Assembly: GCA_963827335.1 (NCBI GenBank)
Contig: CAWHAP010000014.1
Span: 93,021-157,020 of the forward strand
Origin: DASQMT01 sp963827335
Lineage (GTDB): Bacteria; Actinomycetota; Thermoleophilia; Solirubrobacterales; Solirubrobacteraceae
Length of the DNA stretch: 64,000 bases
Direction: 5' to 3'
The number at the start of each line of letters is the position of its first letter. The stretch's first letter is position 1. The position numbers were made by a program, and so were the translations under genes. Under the pieces are notes generated by a model, which was not told where the DNA came from, did not search any database, and saw only the letters and a program-made list of their open reading frames with translations. Below are positions 33,380-42,607 of this stretch, piece after piece.

Positions 33380-34903
33380 ATGACCGACGCCGAGCACGCC
33401 TTCGCGCGCGCCTACGCCGGCGGGCCCGAGCGCCACCGCACCAAGGCCGCCGAGCAGGGCAAGCTGCCCGTGCGCGAGCGCGTGGCGCTGCTGCTCGACC
33501 CCGACTCCTTCGCCGAGGACGCGCTGCTGGCCAACTGGGAGGCCGACGGGCTCGGCGCCGACGGCGTCGTGACCGGCATGGGCACGATCGGCGGCCGGAC
33601 CGTCGCGCTGATGGCCAACGACCCCACGGTGAAGGCCGGCTCGTGGGGGCCCAAGACGGTGGAGAAGATCCTCCGCATCCAGGAGGCCGCGCTCGCCCAC
33701 CGGGTGCCGATGGTGTACCTCGTCGACTCGGCCGGCGCGCGCATCACCGAGCAGGTCCAGATGTTCCCGGGCCGGCGCCACGCGGGCCGCATCTTCTTCA
33801 ACGAGGTCAAGCTGTCGGGCGCGGTGCCGCAGGTCTGCGTGCTGTTCGGCCCGAGCGCCGCGGGCGGCGCCTACATCCCCGCCTTCTGCGACGTCGTGAT
33901 CATGCGCGACGGCAACGCCTCGATGTACCTGGGCTCGCCGCGCATGGCCGAGATGGTGATCGGCGAGCACGTGTCGCTGGAGGAGATGGGCGGCGCGAAG
34001 ATGCACACGGGCGTCTCGGGCTGCGGCCACTTCCTCGTCAAGACGGACGAGGAGGGCATCGCGGCCGCGCGGCGCTATCTCGGCTACCTGCCGTCGCACT
34101 GGGAGGACACGCCGCCGGCCGCGCCCCCGGCGCCGCCCGCCGCGGACGCCACGCCGATCCGCGCGCTGATCCCCGCCGACGAGAACAAGCCGTGGGACAT
34201 GCGCGAGCTGCTCGACGCGCTCGTCGACGAGGGCTCCTTCCTCGAGGTCCACAAGCGCTGGGCGAAGGAGCTGATCGTCGGCTACGCCCGGCTCGACGGG
34301 CGCGTGGTCGGGATCGTCGCCAACCAGCCGAAGTTCAAGGGCGGCGTGCTGTTCGTCGACTCGGCCGACAAGGCGGCGCGCTTCATCTGGACCTGCAACG
34401 CGTTCGGCGTCCCGCTGCTCTTCCTCGCCGACGTGCCCGGCTTCATGATCGGGACGGCGGTCGAGCGCCAGGGGATCATCCGCCACGGCGCGAAGATGAT
34501 CTCGGCCGTGTCGGAGGCGACGGTGCCCAAGCTCTCCGTCGTCGTGCGCAAGGCCTACGGCGCCGGCCTCTACGCGATGGCCGGCCCGGCCTTCGATCCC
34601 GACTCCTGCCTGGCGCTGCCGACCGCCAAGATCGCCGTGATGGGGCCGAGCGCGGCCGTCAACGCCGTGTTCTACAACCAGCTCGCGGCGATCGAGGACG
34701 AGGACGAGCGCGCGGCGAAGCGATCCGAGCTGATGGCCGAGTACGCCGAGGGCGTCGACCTGCTGCACCTCGCGTCGGAGCTCGTGATCGACGCCGTCGT
34801 GCAGCCCGAGGACCTGCGCGGCGAGCTGATCCGGCGCTACGCCCGCTACGCGGGGCGCGAGCGCGCGCTGCCGCGCAAGCGCAACGCGATCCCGCCCGCC
34901 TAG
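33380..34903 (+). CDS. Acyl-CoA carboxylase, carboxyltransferase (beta) subunit
   Basis: This 507-residue protein transfers the carboxyl group from biotin to acyl-CoA (acetyl-, propionyl- or methylcrotonyl-CoA). Crotonase-fold halves are at residues ~30-245 and ~270-500. The biotin/CoA oxyanion segments are GPSAAGGAYIPAFCD in the first half and LADVPGFMIGTAVE with RKAYGAGLYAM in the second. No biotin carboxylase subunit is adjacent. The next gene is an acetoacetyl-CoA synthetase 3 bp away, so leucine or ketone-body metabolism (methylcrotonyl-CoA carboxylase) is plausible but unproven. Confidence 0.9.
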   Translation: MTDAEHAFARAYAGGPERHRTKAAEQGKLPVRERVALLLDPDSFAEDALLANWEADGLGADGVVTGMGTIGGRTVALMANDPTVKAGSWGPKTVEKILRIQEAALAHRVPMVYLVDSAGARITEQVQMFPGRRHAGRIFFNEVKLSGAVPQVCVLFGPSAAGGAYIPAFCDVVIMRDGNASMYLGSPRMAEMVIGEHVSLEEMGGAKMHTGVSGCGHFLVKTDEEGIAAARRYLGYLPSHWEDTPPAAPPAPPAADATPIRALIPADENKPWDMRELLDALVDEGSFLEVHKRWAKELIVGYARLDGRVVGIVANQPKFKGGVLFVDSADKAARFIWTCNAFGVPLLFLADVPGFMIGTAVERQGIIRHGAKMISAVSEATVPKLSVVVRKAYGAGLYAMAGPAFDPDSCLALPTAKIAVMGPSAAVNAVFYNQLAAIEDEDERAAKRSELMAEYAEGVDLLHLASELVIDAVVQPEDLRGELIRRYARYAGRERALPRKRNAIPPA

Positions 34904-34906
34904 CCC

Positions 34907-36796
34907 GTGAAGCCGCTGTGGGAGCCGCCGGAGGAGCTGCGCGAGCGCTCGCAGATGGCGCGCCTGATGGCCGACCGCGGCGCGGCCGACTACGCGGCCC
35001 TGTGGCAGTGGTCGGTCGACGACCTCGCCGGGTTCTGGGCGGAGGTGTGGCGGCGGTTCGACGTGGGCGGCGAGCCCGGCGAGGTGCTGGCGGACGCCGC
35101 GATGCCCGGGGCCGTCTGGTTCCCGGAGGCGCGGCTCAACTACGCCGAGCGCGTGTTCCGCGGCAAGCCGGACGACCGGGTGGCGATCCTGCACGCCTCC
35201 GAGCACCGCGAGCTGGGCGAGTGGACGTGGGGCGAGCTGCGCGCGCAGACCGCGGGCATCCGCGCCGGGCTGGCGGCGCGCGGCGTCGGGCCCGGCGACC
35301 GCGTCGCGGCGTACCTCCCCAACATCCCCGAGACGATCGCGGCGTTCCTGGCGGTCGCCTCGCTCGGCGCGATCTGGTCCTCGGCGGCGCCCGAGTTCGG
35401 GGCGCGCAGCGTGATCGACCGCTTCGGGCAGATCGAGCCGAAGGTGCTGCTCGCCGTCGACGGCTACCGCTACGGCGGGAAGGACTTCGACAAGGGCGCC
35501 GCCGTCGACGCGATCGCCGCCGAGATCGGCGCGCCCGTGGTGCGGCTCGGCTACCTCGACGGGAGCGGGTGGGAGGACGGGTTCCTCGGCGACGATCCGC
35601 TCGCATTCGAGCCGGTGCCGTTCGGCCATCCGCTCTGGGTCCTCTACTCGTCGGGCACGACCGGGCTGCCGAAGGCGATCGTCCAGGGGCAGGGCGGGAT
35701 CCTGCTCGAGCACCTGAAGATGATGTACCTGCACCTCGACTGCCATGCCGGCGACCGGGTGTTCTGGTTCACCACCACGGGCTGGATGATGTGGAACTTC
35801 CTCGTCTCCGTGCTCCTGACCGACGCGGCGATCGTGCTCTACGACGGCAACCCGGGCACGCCCGACCTGAACCGGCTGTGGGATCTCGCCGAGGACGCGG
35901 GCATGACCACCTTCGGCACGAGCGCGAGCTACCTCGCCTCGTGCATGAAGGCGGGGGTCGAGCCGGCCGCGGGCCGCGACCTCGGCGCGCTGCGGGCCGT
36001 CGGCTCGACGGGCTCGCCGCTCGCGCCCGAGGCGTTCGAATGGGTCTACGAGCACGTCGGCGCCGGCACGTGGCTGTTCTCGACGTCGGGCGGGACCGAC
36101 GTGTGCACCGCGTTCGTCGGCGGCTGCCCCGTGCTGCCGGTGTACCTGGGCGAGCTGCAGGCGCGGGCCCTCGGCGCCGACCTGCACGCCTTCGACGACG
36201 AGGGCAACCCCGTGATAGACGAGGTCGGCGAGCTCGTGCTCACGAAGCCGATGCCGTCGATGCCGGTCGCCTTCTGGGACGACGAGGACGGCACGCGGCT
36301 GCGGGAGGCCTACTTCGAGCACTATCCCGGCGTCTGGCGCCACGGCGACTGGATCCGCATCACGCCGCGCGGGACCGCGGTGATCTACGGCCGCTCGGAC
36401 TCGACCATCAACCGCGGCGGCGTGCGCATGGGGACGAGCGAGATCTACCGCGCCGTGCTCGCGCTCGACGCGGTGGTGGACGCGCTCGTCGTCGACGTCC
36501 CGCGCGACGGCGAGGAGAACTGGATGCCCCTGTTCGTCGTGCTGCGCGACGGCGTCGAGCTGGACGACGACCTCGTCGCCGCGATCCGCCGCCGTGTGCG
36601 CGAGGACTGCTCGCCGCGCCACGTGCCGAGCGAGGTGCGGGCGATCGCCGAGGTGCCGCGCACGCTCTCAGGCAAGGTGCTCGAGGTCCCGGTCAAGCGG
36701 ATCCTGATGGGCGAGCGGCCCGAGCGCGCGGCGAGCCGCGACTCGCTCGCCAACCCCTCCGCGCTCGACTACTTCGCCGAGCTGGCCGCGTCCTAG
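34907..36796 (+). CDS. aacS: Acetoacetyl-CoA synthetase
   Basis: This is a 629-residue member of the acyl-CoA synthetase (AMP-forming) family that activates acetoacetate with ATP and CoA. The AMP-binding signature YSSGTTGLPKAI, the A5 segment STSGGTDVCTAF, the hinge YGRSDSTINRGG and the C-terminal lysine in SGKVLEVPVK are all present. N-terminal FWAEVWRRFDV is typical of AacS. It starts at GTG 34907, three bases after the upstream stop, forming an operon with the carboxyltransferase subunit. Confidence 0.93.
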   Translation: MKPLWEPPEELRERSQMARLMADRGAADYAALWQWSVDDLAGFWAEVWRRFDVGGEPGEVLADAAMPGAVWFPEARLNYAERVFRGKPDDRVAILHASEHRELGEWTWGELRAQTAGIRAGLAARGVGPGDRVAAYLPNIPETIAAFLAVASLGAIWSSAAPEFGARSVIDRFGQIEPKVLLAVDGYRYGGKDFDKGAAVDAIAAEIGAPVVRLGYLDGSGWEDGFLGDDPLAFEPVPFGHPLWVLYSSGTTGLPKAIVQGQGGILLEHLKMMYLHLDCHAGDRVFWFTTTGWMMWNFLVSVLLTDAAIVLYDGNPGTPDLNRLWDLAEDAGMTTFGTSASYLASCMKAGVEPAAGRDLGALRAVGSTGSPLAPEAFEWVYEHVGAGTWLFSTSGGTDVCTAFVGGCPVLPVYLGELQARALGADLHAFDDEGNPVIDEVGELVLTKPMPSMPVAFWDDEDGTRLREAYFEHYPGVWRHGDWIRITPRGTAVIYGRSDSTINRGGVRMGTSEIYRAVLALDAVVDALVVDVPRDGEENWMPLFVVLRDGVELDDDLVAAIRRRVREDCSPRHVPSEVRAIAEVPRTLSGKVLEVPVKRILMGERPERAASRDSLANPSALDYFAELAAS

Positions 36797-37788
36797 CCGC
36801 GCGGCGCAGCGAGCCTGAGGGCGCGCGCGACCGCCTCCGCGTGGCCGGGCGGCACCTCGGCGGCGGGCACGCCCCGGGGACCGTCGCGGCGCGGGGCGAG
36901 GCCGGCGGCCAGCAGCGCGGCGCGCCACTGCGGATGGCGGCTGCGCGCCGCGCCGGGCCGGACGTGCAGGAGCGCGGTGCGCGCGGGATCGAGCCGCTCG
37001 CGCCGCAGGTGGGCGCGCAGCGCGTCCGGCCCGGCGAGCACCAGCCCCGTGTTCACGCCGGCGGGGGCGTCGCGCACGAGCGCGGCGTGGGCGGCGAGCG
37101 CGGCCGCCAGCGCCTCCGTCTCAGGTCCGCCGTCGCCGGGCCGCGCGACGGCGGCGTCGAGCGCGGCGGTCGCGGCCGCGAGCAGGACGACGGTGGGGAC
37201 GAGCTGGAGCGCGCCGAGCAGCGTCCCCTCCGCGCCGGCCGCGCGCGCCGCGGCGGCCGCGGTGACGGCGAGCGCGGCGACGGCGAGCCACGCGAGGCCG
37301 CCGGGCACGCGCGCGAGCCGCCGCGCGACGCCCGCGCGCGGCGCGTCGGTGCGCGCGACGAGGAGCAGGTCGACGGGCGGGGCCTCCGGCGCGTCGCCGC
37401 CGGCCGCGCCCGTCCACAGCGCGTCGCCCGCCGACGGCGCCACCAGCACGACCTGCGTCGCCCGGCGCGGCAGCAGCAGGCGGAGCGGGCTCGCCCGCCC
37501 AGCGACGTCGAGCCCGACGCAGAGCGCCGCGAGCGCGGTCGCGACCAGCCCCGCGACCGGCGCGCCGATCGCGACGAGCCCGCCGATCGCGCAACCCGCG
37601 CAGCCGAGCGCGAGCGCGACGTCGCGGCGCGGGCGCACCCAGTGCGCCTCGACCCACGCCTCGTGCCCGCGGGCGCGCAGGTCGTCGTGCACGGCGACCG
37701 CGAGGCGGCGCTCGGCGTCGCTGCACGCCGTGCCGGCGACCCGCATCGCGGTGGCCGCTCCCGCGCCCCGCATGCCCGGCGTCGCCAT
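36793..37788 (-). CDS. Membrane protein of unknown function
   Basis: This is a 331-residue protein. After a polar N-terminus of about 50 residues (SDAERRLAVAVHDDLRARGHEAW) come two helices near 58-95, a soluble segment, then two helices near 160-215 and a soluble C-terminus of about 110 residues. No family is recognised. It converges on aacS with a 4-bp overlap and is divergent from the amidase gene. TAGGTT ends 8 nt before its ATG. Confidence 0.7.
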   Translation of the reverse strand: MATPGMRGAGAATAMRVAGTACSDAERRLAVAVHDDLRARGHEAWVEAHWVRPRRDVALALGCAGCAIGGLVAIGAPVAGLVATALAALCVGLDVAGRASPLRLLLPRRATQVVLVAPSAGDALWTGAAGGDAPEAPPVDLLLVARTDAPRAGVARRLARVPGGLAWLAVAALAVTAAAAARAAGAEGTLLGALQLVPTVVLLAAATAALDAAVARPGDGGPETEALAAALAAHAALVRDAPAGVNTGLVLAGPDALRAHLRRERLDPARTALLHVRPGAARSRHPQWRAALLAAGLAPRRDGPRGVPAAEVPPGHAEAVARALRLAAPRG

Positions 37789-37796
37789 GGCGCGAC

Positions 37797-37812
37797 AACC
37801 TACCGCTAGGGT
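37797..37812. promoter_or_regulatory. Back-to-back -10 boxes of a divergent pair
   Basis: Minus-strand TAGGTT (37802-37797) and plus-strand TAGGGT (37807-37812) each end 8 nt before their start codon (ATG 37788 and GTG 37821). Neither gene has a Shine-Dalgarno sequence, so both transcripts are likely leaderless. Confidence 0.45.
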
Positions 37813-37820
37813 CCTGCGCC

Positions 37821-39185
37821 GTGGACGCCACCGACCTCGCCTTCGCCGGGCTCGCCCGCCAGGCCGAGCTCGTCCGCGAGGGAGCGGTGACGGCGCGCGA
37901 GCTGGTGGAGCTGTACCTCGAGCGGATCGCCCGACTGGACCCGCAGCTCAACGCGTTCCGGGTCGTGCTCGCCGAGGAGGCGCTCGCGGCGGCCGACGCG
38001 GCCGACGGGCGTCGCGGCGCCGGCGCACCGCCGCTCAACGGCGTGCCGGTGGCGATCAAGGACGACACCGACGTCGCGGGCCAGATCACCGCGCACGGCT
38101 CGCTGGGCCACGGCCCGCCCGCCGGGCGCGACGCCGAGGTCGTGCGCCGCCTGCGCGCCGCCGGCGCCCTGGTGATCGGCAAGACCCACGTGCCCGAGCT
38201 CGAGGCGCTGGCCACCACGGAGTCGCTCGCCTTCGGCGCCACCCGGAACCCGTGGGACCCGGCGCGGATCGCCGGCGGGTCGAGCGGCGGCTCGGCGGCC
38301 GCCGTCGCCGCCGGCCTCGCCGCCGCCGCGCTCGGCACCGACGGCGCCGGCTCGATCCGCATCCCGGCCGCCTGCTGCGGCCTGTTCGGCCTCAAGCCGC
38401 AGCGCGACCGCGTCCCGATGGCGAGCGACTGGCGCGGCATGTCCACGGCCGGTCCGCTCACGCGGAGCGTGCGCGACGCCGCGCTGTTCTACGACGCCGT
38501 CAAGGACGGCGGCCCGTCGTTCGCCGAGGCCGCCGCGCGCCCGCCCGGCCGGCTGCGGATCGCCTGGTCGCTCGCCGTCCCGCGCGGCTCGACCGCGCGG
38601 GTGCACCCCGAGATGCGCGGGCTGGTCGAGCGCACCGCGGCGCGCCTGCGCGACCTCGGCCATGCCGTCGAGCAGCGCGATCCGGACTACGGCACCGCGA
38701 TCGTGCGCGTGACGACGCGCTACCTGGAGGGCATCAGCGGCGACGCCGCGGCGCTGCCGCACCCGGAGCGGCTGGCCCGCTGGACGCGCGGCCTGGCGCG
38801 CATGGGCGACCGGATCCCGCGTCCACTGGTCGCGCGGGCGCACGCCCTGGAGGCCGCCGACCGCGACCGCCTCGGCGTGTTCGGCGACTGCGACGTCCTG
38901 CTCACGCCCGTGCTCACCCGCCGGCCGCCGCCGCTGGGCGCGTGGCTCGGGCTGCCCGCCCCGCTGCTGCTCAACGGCATGGCCAACTTCATCCCCCACC
39001 TCCCGATCTGGAACCACGTCGGCCAGCCCGCCGCCGCCGTGCCGGTCGAGGCGGCGCCCGACGGCATCCCGCTCGCCGTGCAGCTCGTCGGCCGCCCGGG
39101 GGACGAGGCGACGCTGCTGTCGCTCTCCGCGCAGCTCGAGGCCGACACCGGCTGGACCGCCCGCCGGCCGCCGCTCGCCGCATGA
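37821..39185 (+). CDS. Amidase signature family hydrolase
   Basis: This is a 454-residue amidase starting at GTG 37821. The triad is in VAIKDDTDVAG (Lys), GGSSGGSAAAVAAG (cis-Ser) and GTDGAGSIRIPAACCGLFGLKP (nucleophile Ser). It lacks gatB/gatC neighbours and a signal peptide, so it is a stand-alone cytoplasmic amidase of unknown substrate. It is only distantly similar to the amidase at 4795. It overlaps the following inositol-phosphatase-like gene by 4 bp (ATGA). Confidence 0.9.
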   Translation: MDATDLAFAGLARQAELVREGAVTARELVELYLERIARLDPQLNAFRVVLAEEALAAADAADGRRGAGAPPLNGVPVAIKDDTDVAGQITAHGSLGHGPPAGRDAEVVRRLRAAGALVIGKTHVPELEALATTESLAFGATRNPWDPARIAGGSSGGSAAAVAAGLAAAALGTDGAGSIRIPAACCGLFGLKPQRDRVPMASDWRGMSTAGPLTRSVRDAALFYDAVKDGGPSFAEAAARPPGRLRIAWSLAVPRGSTARVHPEMRGLVERTAARLRDLGHAVEQRDPDYGTAIVRVTTRYLEGISGDAAALPHPERLARWTRGLARMGDRIPRPLVARAHALEAADRDRLGVFGDCDVLLTPVLTRRPPPLGAWLGLPAPLLLNGMANFIPHLPIWNHVGQPAAAVPVEAAPDGIPLAVQLVGRPGDEATLLSLSAQLEADTGWTARRPPLAA

Positions 39186-39961
39186 GCTCGCAGGACGAGC
39201 TGCTGGCGCTCGCGACCGGCGTCGCCCGCGAGGCGGGCGCGGAGCTGCGCACCGCCTTCGGCCGCCTCGGCGAGCTGGAGATCAGCGCGAAGTCGACGCC
39301 GACCGACCTCGTGTCGGAGGCCGACGTGGCCACCGAGCGGCTGATCCGCGCGCGCCTGGAGGACGCCCGGCCGGACGACGCGATCCTCGGCGAGGAGGGC
39401 GACGACCGGGCCGGCACGAGCGGGTTGCGCTGGGTCGTGGATCCCCTCGACGGCACCGTGAACTTCCTGTTCGGGATCCCGCAGTGGTGCGTGAGCATCG
39501 CCGTCGAGGACGCGGGCGGCGCGCTCGCCGGCGTCGTGTACGACCCGATGCGCGACGAGACCTGGGCCGCGACGCGCGACGGCGCCGCCACGCTCGACGG
39601 CGCGCCGCTGCGCCCGCCGGCGCGCGGCGGCCTCGAGACGGCGCTCGTGGCCACGGGCTTCGGCTACGACGCCGGCGTGCGCGCGCAGCAGGCCGCGATC
39701 GTCGCCCGGCTGCTGCCGCGGGTGCGCGACGTGCGGCGGCTCGGCGCTGCCGCGCTCGACCTGGCGTGGGTCGCCGCCGGCCGCTACGACGGCTACTTCG
39801 AGCGCGGCGTCAAGCACTGGGACGTCGCCGCGGGCGCGCTCATCTGCACCCGCGCGGGCCTCGCCGTGCACGCGCTGCCGCCCGCCCCGCCGGCGGCCGG
39901 CGGTCTGCTCGCCGCGGCGCCCGGCATCGCCGGCGAGCTGCTCGCGCTCGTGACCGACTGA
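39182..39961 (+). CDS. Inositol monophosphatase family protein
   Basis: This 259-residue Mg-dependent phosphatase has the three family metal motifs: GEEG, WVVDPLDGTVNF and HWDVAAGALI. Substrates in the family include inositol phosphate, histidinol phosphate and adenosine bisphosphate, and sequence alone does not decide. ATG 39182 overlaps the amidase stop, so the two are coupled. Confidence 0.92.
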   Translation: MSSQDELLALATGVAREAGAELRTAFGRLGELEISAKSTPTDLVSEADVATERLIRARLEDARPDDAILGEEGDDRAGTSGLRWVVDPLDGTVNFLFGIPQWCVSIAVEDAGGALAGVVYDPMRDETWAATRDGAATLDGAPLRPPARGGLETALVATGFGYDAGVRAQQAAIVARLLPRVRDVRRLGAAALDLAWVAAGRYDGYFERGVKHWDVAAGALICTRAGLAVHALPPAPPAAGGLLAAAPGIAGELLALVTD

Positions 39962-39990
39962 TCGGCATGCCGCCTGGGTAGGGCAGCGAT

Positions 39991-40233
39991 ATGACCATCG
40001 CCGCCGTCGCAGTCTTCTGCGTCCTCCTCCTCGTCCTCGCCTTCCTGCTGCCGCGCCTCTCGCGGCACCCCGAGCGCGGCGGCCAGAAGGTCGCGGGCGC
40101 GCCCACGAAGGTCACCGACCACGCGCCGGGCAAGCTCGGTCACTGGCTGAGCAAGCCGTTCCGCAGCAGCCAGAAGGCGATCTCCAAGTCCGGCAGCACC
40201 GGCCGCAAGGGCCGGGACAAGATGCCGTTCTGA
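39991..40233 (+). CDS. Small single-pass membrane protein with basic tail
   Basis: This is an 80-residue protein with an N-terminal helix (IAAVAVFCVLLLVLAFLLP) and a strongly basic C-terminal part (KLGHWLSKPF, SGSTGRKGRDKMPF). No family is assigned. The basic tail could lie on the cytoplasmic face and contact nucleic acid or phospholipid. TAGGGC is 7 nt before the ATG. Strong codon bias supports it being real. Confidence 0.7.
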   Translation: MTIAAVAVFCVLLLVLAFLLPRLSRHPERGGQKVAGAPTKVTDHAPGKLGHWLSKPFRSSQKAISKSGSTGRKGRDKMPF

Positions 40234-40327
40234 GGATTGCGCGGATCCGCACGAACGAGCAGTACATGTGTTGAGGTTCGGGTCCGGGCGCTTGTGCGAT
40301 CCGCGGGTCGCCGCGTAGCCTCGCGGC

Positions 40328-40513
40328 ATGGTCGCACTCGCCTCCGAACTCGGCACCCTCGTCCTCGCGGTGCTGTTCTGCGCGCTCTCGGTCGCGCTCT
40401 GCGCCGCGATCGTCCTCGCCGTCGCCTCCGTGTACCGGACGAGCGCCGCGATGGTCCGCCGACTCGTGCACCGGGACGAGCTCGTCGCACGGACGCAGTT
40501 CGACCGGTACTAG
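40328..40513 (+). CDS. Small membrane protein
   Basis: This is a 61-residue protein with a long hydrophobic stretch (TLVLAVLFCALSVALCAAIV) and a polar C-terminus ending VARTQFDRY. No family is recognised. TAGCCT ends 6 nt before the ATG. It ends 3 bp before the tRNA-Leu gene on the other strand. Only the composition and hydrophobic pattern support it. Confidence 0.55.
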   Translation: MVALASELGTLVLAVLFCALSVALCAAIVLAVASVYRTSAAMVRRLVHRDELVARTQFDRY

Positions 40514-40516
40514 CAG

Positions 40517-40603
40517 TACCCGGGGCGGGACTCGAACCCGCACGGCCGCGAAGGGCCAACGGCTTTTGAGGCCGTCGTGTCTGACCAGTTCCACCACCCG
40601 GGC
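40517..40603 (-). tRNA. tRNA-Leu(CAA)
   Basis: This is an 87-nt tRNA with acceptor arms GCCCGGG and CCCGGGT (the terminal pair is G-U) and discriminator A. The anticodon loop CTCAAAA sits in an ACGGC/GCCGT stem, giving anticodon CAA. A long variable arm is present and the T-loop contains GTTCGAGTC. CCA is not encoded. Confidence 0.93.
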
Positions 40604-40631
40604 GGGGTGCCCCACATGATATGGACGGGGC

Positions 40632-41489
40632 ATGAGCTCCCCTGACAGCGTCGCCGTGCTCGGCACGGGCATCATGGGTGCGCCGATGGCGCGCCACCTC
40701 GCCGCGGCCGGCTTCCCGGTGCGGGCCTGGAACCGCAGCCCGGAGAAGGCGGAGCCGCTGCGCGCCGCCGGCGCGGAGGTCGCGGCCTCGCCCGCCGAGG
40801 CCGCCGCGGGGGCCGCGGTCCTGCTGACCATGCTCACCGACGCGGACGCCGTGCTCGAGACCGCCGGCGCCGCGCTCGACGGGCAGGACGTGTGGGTCCA
40901 GGCCTCGACGGTCGGCATCGAGGGGACGGAGCGCTGCGCGGCGCTGGCCGCCGAGCGCGGCGTCGCCTTCGTCGACGCGCCCGTGCTCGGCACGCGCCAG
41001 CCGGCGGAGGACGGCCGGCTGATCGTGCTCGGGTCGGGGCCCGCTGACGTGCGCGAGCGCCTCGATCCGCTGTTCGGCGCCTTCGCCGCGCGCACGCTGT
41101 GGCTCGGCGAGGCGGGCGCCGGCACGCGCCTCAAGCTCGTCGCCAACACGTGGGTGCTGGCGCTGGTGGAGGGGCTCGCGGAGACGCTGGCGCTCGCCGA
41201 GGGGCTCGGCGTCGCGCCCGCGTCCTTCCTCGACGCGATCGCCGGCGGGCCGCTCGACGCGGGCTACGCGCAGGCGAAGGGCCGGGGCATGATCGCGCGC
41301 GACTTCGCGCCCGCGTTCCCGCTGCGCCACGCCGCGAAGGACCTGCGGCTGGTGGAGGACGCGGCGGCGCGCCACGAGCTCGACGTCCCGCTCGTCGCCG
41401 CGATCGCCGCGCGCTTCGCCGAGGGCGTCGAGCGCGGGCACGGCGACCTCGACATGTCCGCCACGTTCCTCACGACCGCCGAGCGCTGA
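40632..41489 (+). CDS. NAD(P)-dependent oxidoreductase, 3-hydroxyisobutyrate dehydrogenase family
   Basis: This is a 285-residue beta-hydroxyacid dehydrogenase. The N-terminal Rossmann motif is VLGTGIMGAPMARHL, the substrate loop region is VDAPVLGTRQPAEDG, and the catalytic-lysine helix is GTRLKLVANTWVL. The family includes 3-hydroxyisobutyrate and tartronate-semialdehyde reductases and imine-reductase-like enzymes. Context does not decide. Its stop is immediately followed by the convergent membrane gene. Confidence 0.88.
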   Translation: MSSPDSVAVLGTGIMGAPMARHLAAAGFPVRAWNRSPEKAEPLRAAGAEVAASPAEAAAGAAVLLTMLTDADAVLETAGAALDGQDVWVQASTVGIEGTERCAALAAERGVAFVDAPVLGTRQPAEDGRLIVLGSGPADVRERLDPLFGAFAARTLWLGEAGAGTRLKLVANTWVLALVEGLAETLALAEGLGVAPASFLDAIAGGPLDAGYAQAKGRGMIARDFAPAFPLRHAAKDLRLVEDAAARHELDVPLVAAIAARFAEGVERGHGDLDMSATFLTTAER

Positions 41490-41963
41490 TCAGGCGGGCG
41501 CTGCGGCCTCGCCGCCCGCGGGGCGCTCCACCTCGACGTTCCACGCCTGCTGGAAGCCGCGCATCGCGAAGGCGACGAGCAGCGCCTGCAGCGGCACGAG
41601 GATCGCGGTCAGCAGCCCGATCACGTCGGACGCGATCGCGGGGTCGGTGAAGCCGTCCTTGTCGCGCTCGAACCAGCCGGGCACGGACACGAGGGCGAAG
41701 ATGAACAGCACGATCGCGAGCGCGGCGGCGAGCGGCAGCACGCCGCGGCTCCAGCGCAGCACGAGGAACGCGATCCCGAGGTAGAGCACGATGTAGATGA
41801 CCTGCAGCGGCTTGGCGCCGACGAGCGTGTCCCAGGCCCCGACGGAGATCACGATCAGCAGGAAGGCCGACGCGAGCAGGAGCGCGACGACGACGAGCCG
41901 CGTGACCTTCGACGCGGCCCGGTCGCGGTTCGGGTGCGCAATGGCGACCTCGGATTCCGCCAT
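41490..41963 (-). CDS. Four-helix membrane protein of unknown function
   Basis: This is a 157-residue protein with four hydrophobic segments (VVVALLLASAFLLIVISVG, VIYIVLYLGIAFLVL, LPLAAALAIVLFIFALVSV and a C-terminal ILVPLQALLVAFAM) and a charged loop (FERDKDGFTDP). No family is recognised. TAAGGT ends 9 nt before the ATG, suggesting a leaderless transcript. Confidence 0.75.
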   Translation of the reverse strand: MAESEVAIAHPNRDRAASKVTRLVVVALLLASAFLLIVISVGAWDTLVGAKPLQVIYIVLYLGIAFLVLRWSRGVLPLAAALAIVLFIFALVSVPGWFERDKDGFTDPAIASDVIGLLTAILVPLQALLVAFAMRGFQQAWNVEVERPAGGEAAAPA

Positions 41964-42011
41964 CGTCGTGCGACCTTACAATCTCGGTGCGGCCGGTGCG
42001 CCGGCCGCCGC

Positions 42012-42093
42012 GCGGGCGTGGTGAAACTGGCAAACACGCCAGGTTTAGGTCCTGGTGCCGCAAGGCTTGGGGGTTCAAGTCCCTCCGCCCGCA
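42012..42093 (+). tRNA. tRNA-Leu(TAG)
   Basis: This is an 82-nt tRNA with perfect acceptor pairing GCGGGCG/CGCCCGC and discriminator A. The anticodon loop TTTAGGT in a CCAGG/CCTGG stem gives anticodon TAG. The variable arm is GTGCCGCAAGGCTT and the T-loop is GTTCAAGTC. CCA is not encoded. Its last 19 nt overlap the 3' end of the acetyltransferase remnant on the opposite strand. Confidence 0.95.
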
Positions 42094-42473
42094 CTGAGCG
42101 CGAGCATCGTCCACGCCGGCAGGCCGCCCGCTAGGCGCAGCTCGTCGCGCACGACGTAGCCGTGGCGCTCGTACAGGCGCACGTTGCCCGGGGACGAGGT
42201 CTCGAGGTAGAGCGGCTCCGCCCCGCGCGCGGCGAGCGCCCGCAGCATCGCGCCGGCCCGCCCGCGCCCCTGTTGCGCGGGGTCGACCCCGAGCGTGAGC
42301 AGCGTCCGGTGCGCGATCTCGGGGTGCGCGCCCTCGAGGCGGATCAGCCCGCGCAGGACGGTCGGGAGCCGGCGCAGCCCCGTCGTGCGGACCAGGTCGG
42401 GCAGCTGGCGCAGCTGGTCGCGCGGCCCGAGGTCCAGCGCGCCCGGATGAGACGGGCCGCACGCTCCGGGCAT
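42075..42473 (-). pseudogene. GNAT acetyltransferase, N-terminally truncated
   Basis: The readable 132 residues contain only the second half of a GNAT acyltransferase: the acetyl-CoA-binding region LGVDPAQQGRGRAGAMLRAL and the closing strand LYLETSSPGNVRLYERHGYVV. Full proteins of this type have about 60-70 further N-terminal residues forming the first strands. The sequence upstream of 42473 does not provide them in any frame and runs into the protease promoter region. The stop codon lies inside tRNA-Leu(TAG). It is probably a decaying remnant, although a minimal protein cannot be excluded. Confidence 0.6.
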
Positions 42474-42607
42474 TCCGAGTTCACATTCTGACAAACCGCA
42501 TTTCGGCCCGCCATCGGGCCGCGCGGCGCCATGCCCGTCCGCCCCCGCGGCGCGGCGCCCCCGCGTACGGTCCGCGTGCCCATTCACTGACATGGAGGTC
42601 GGATCAC

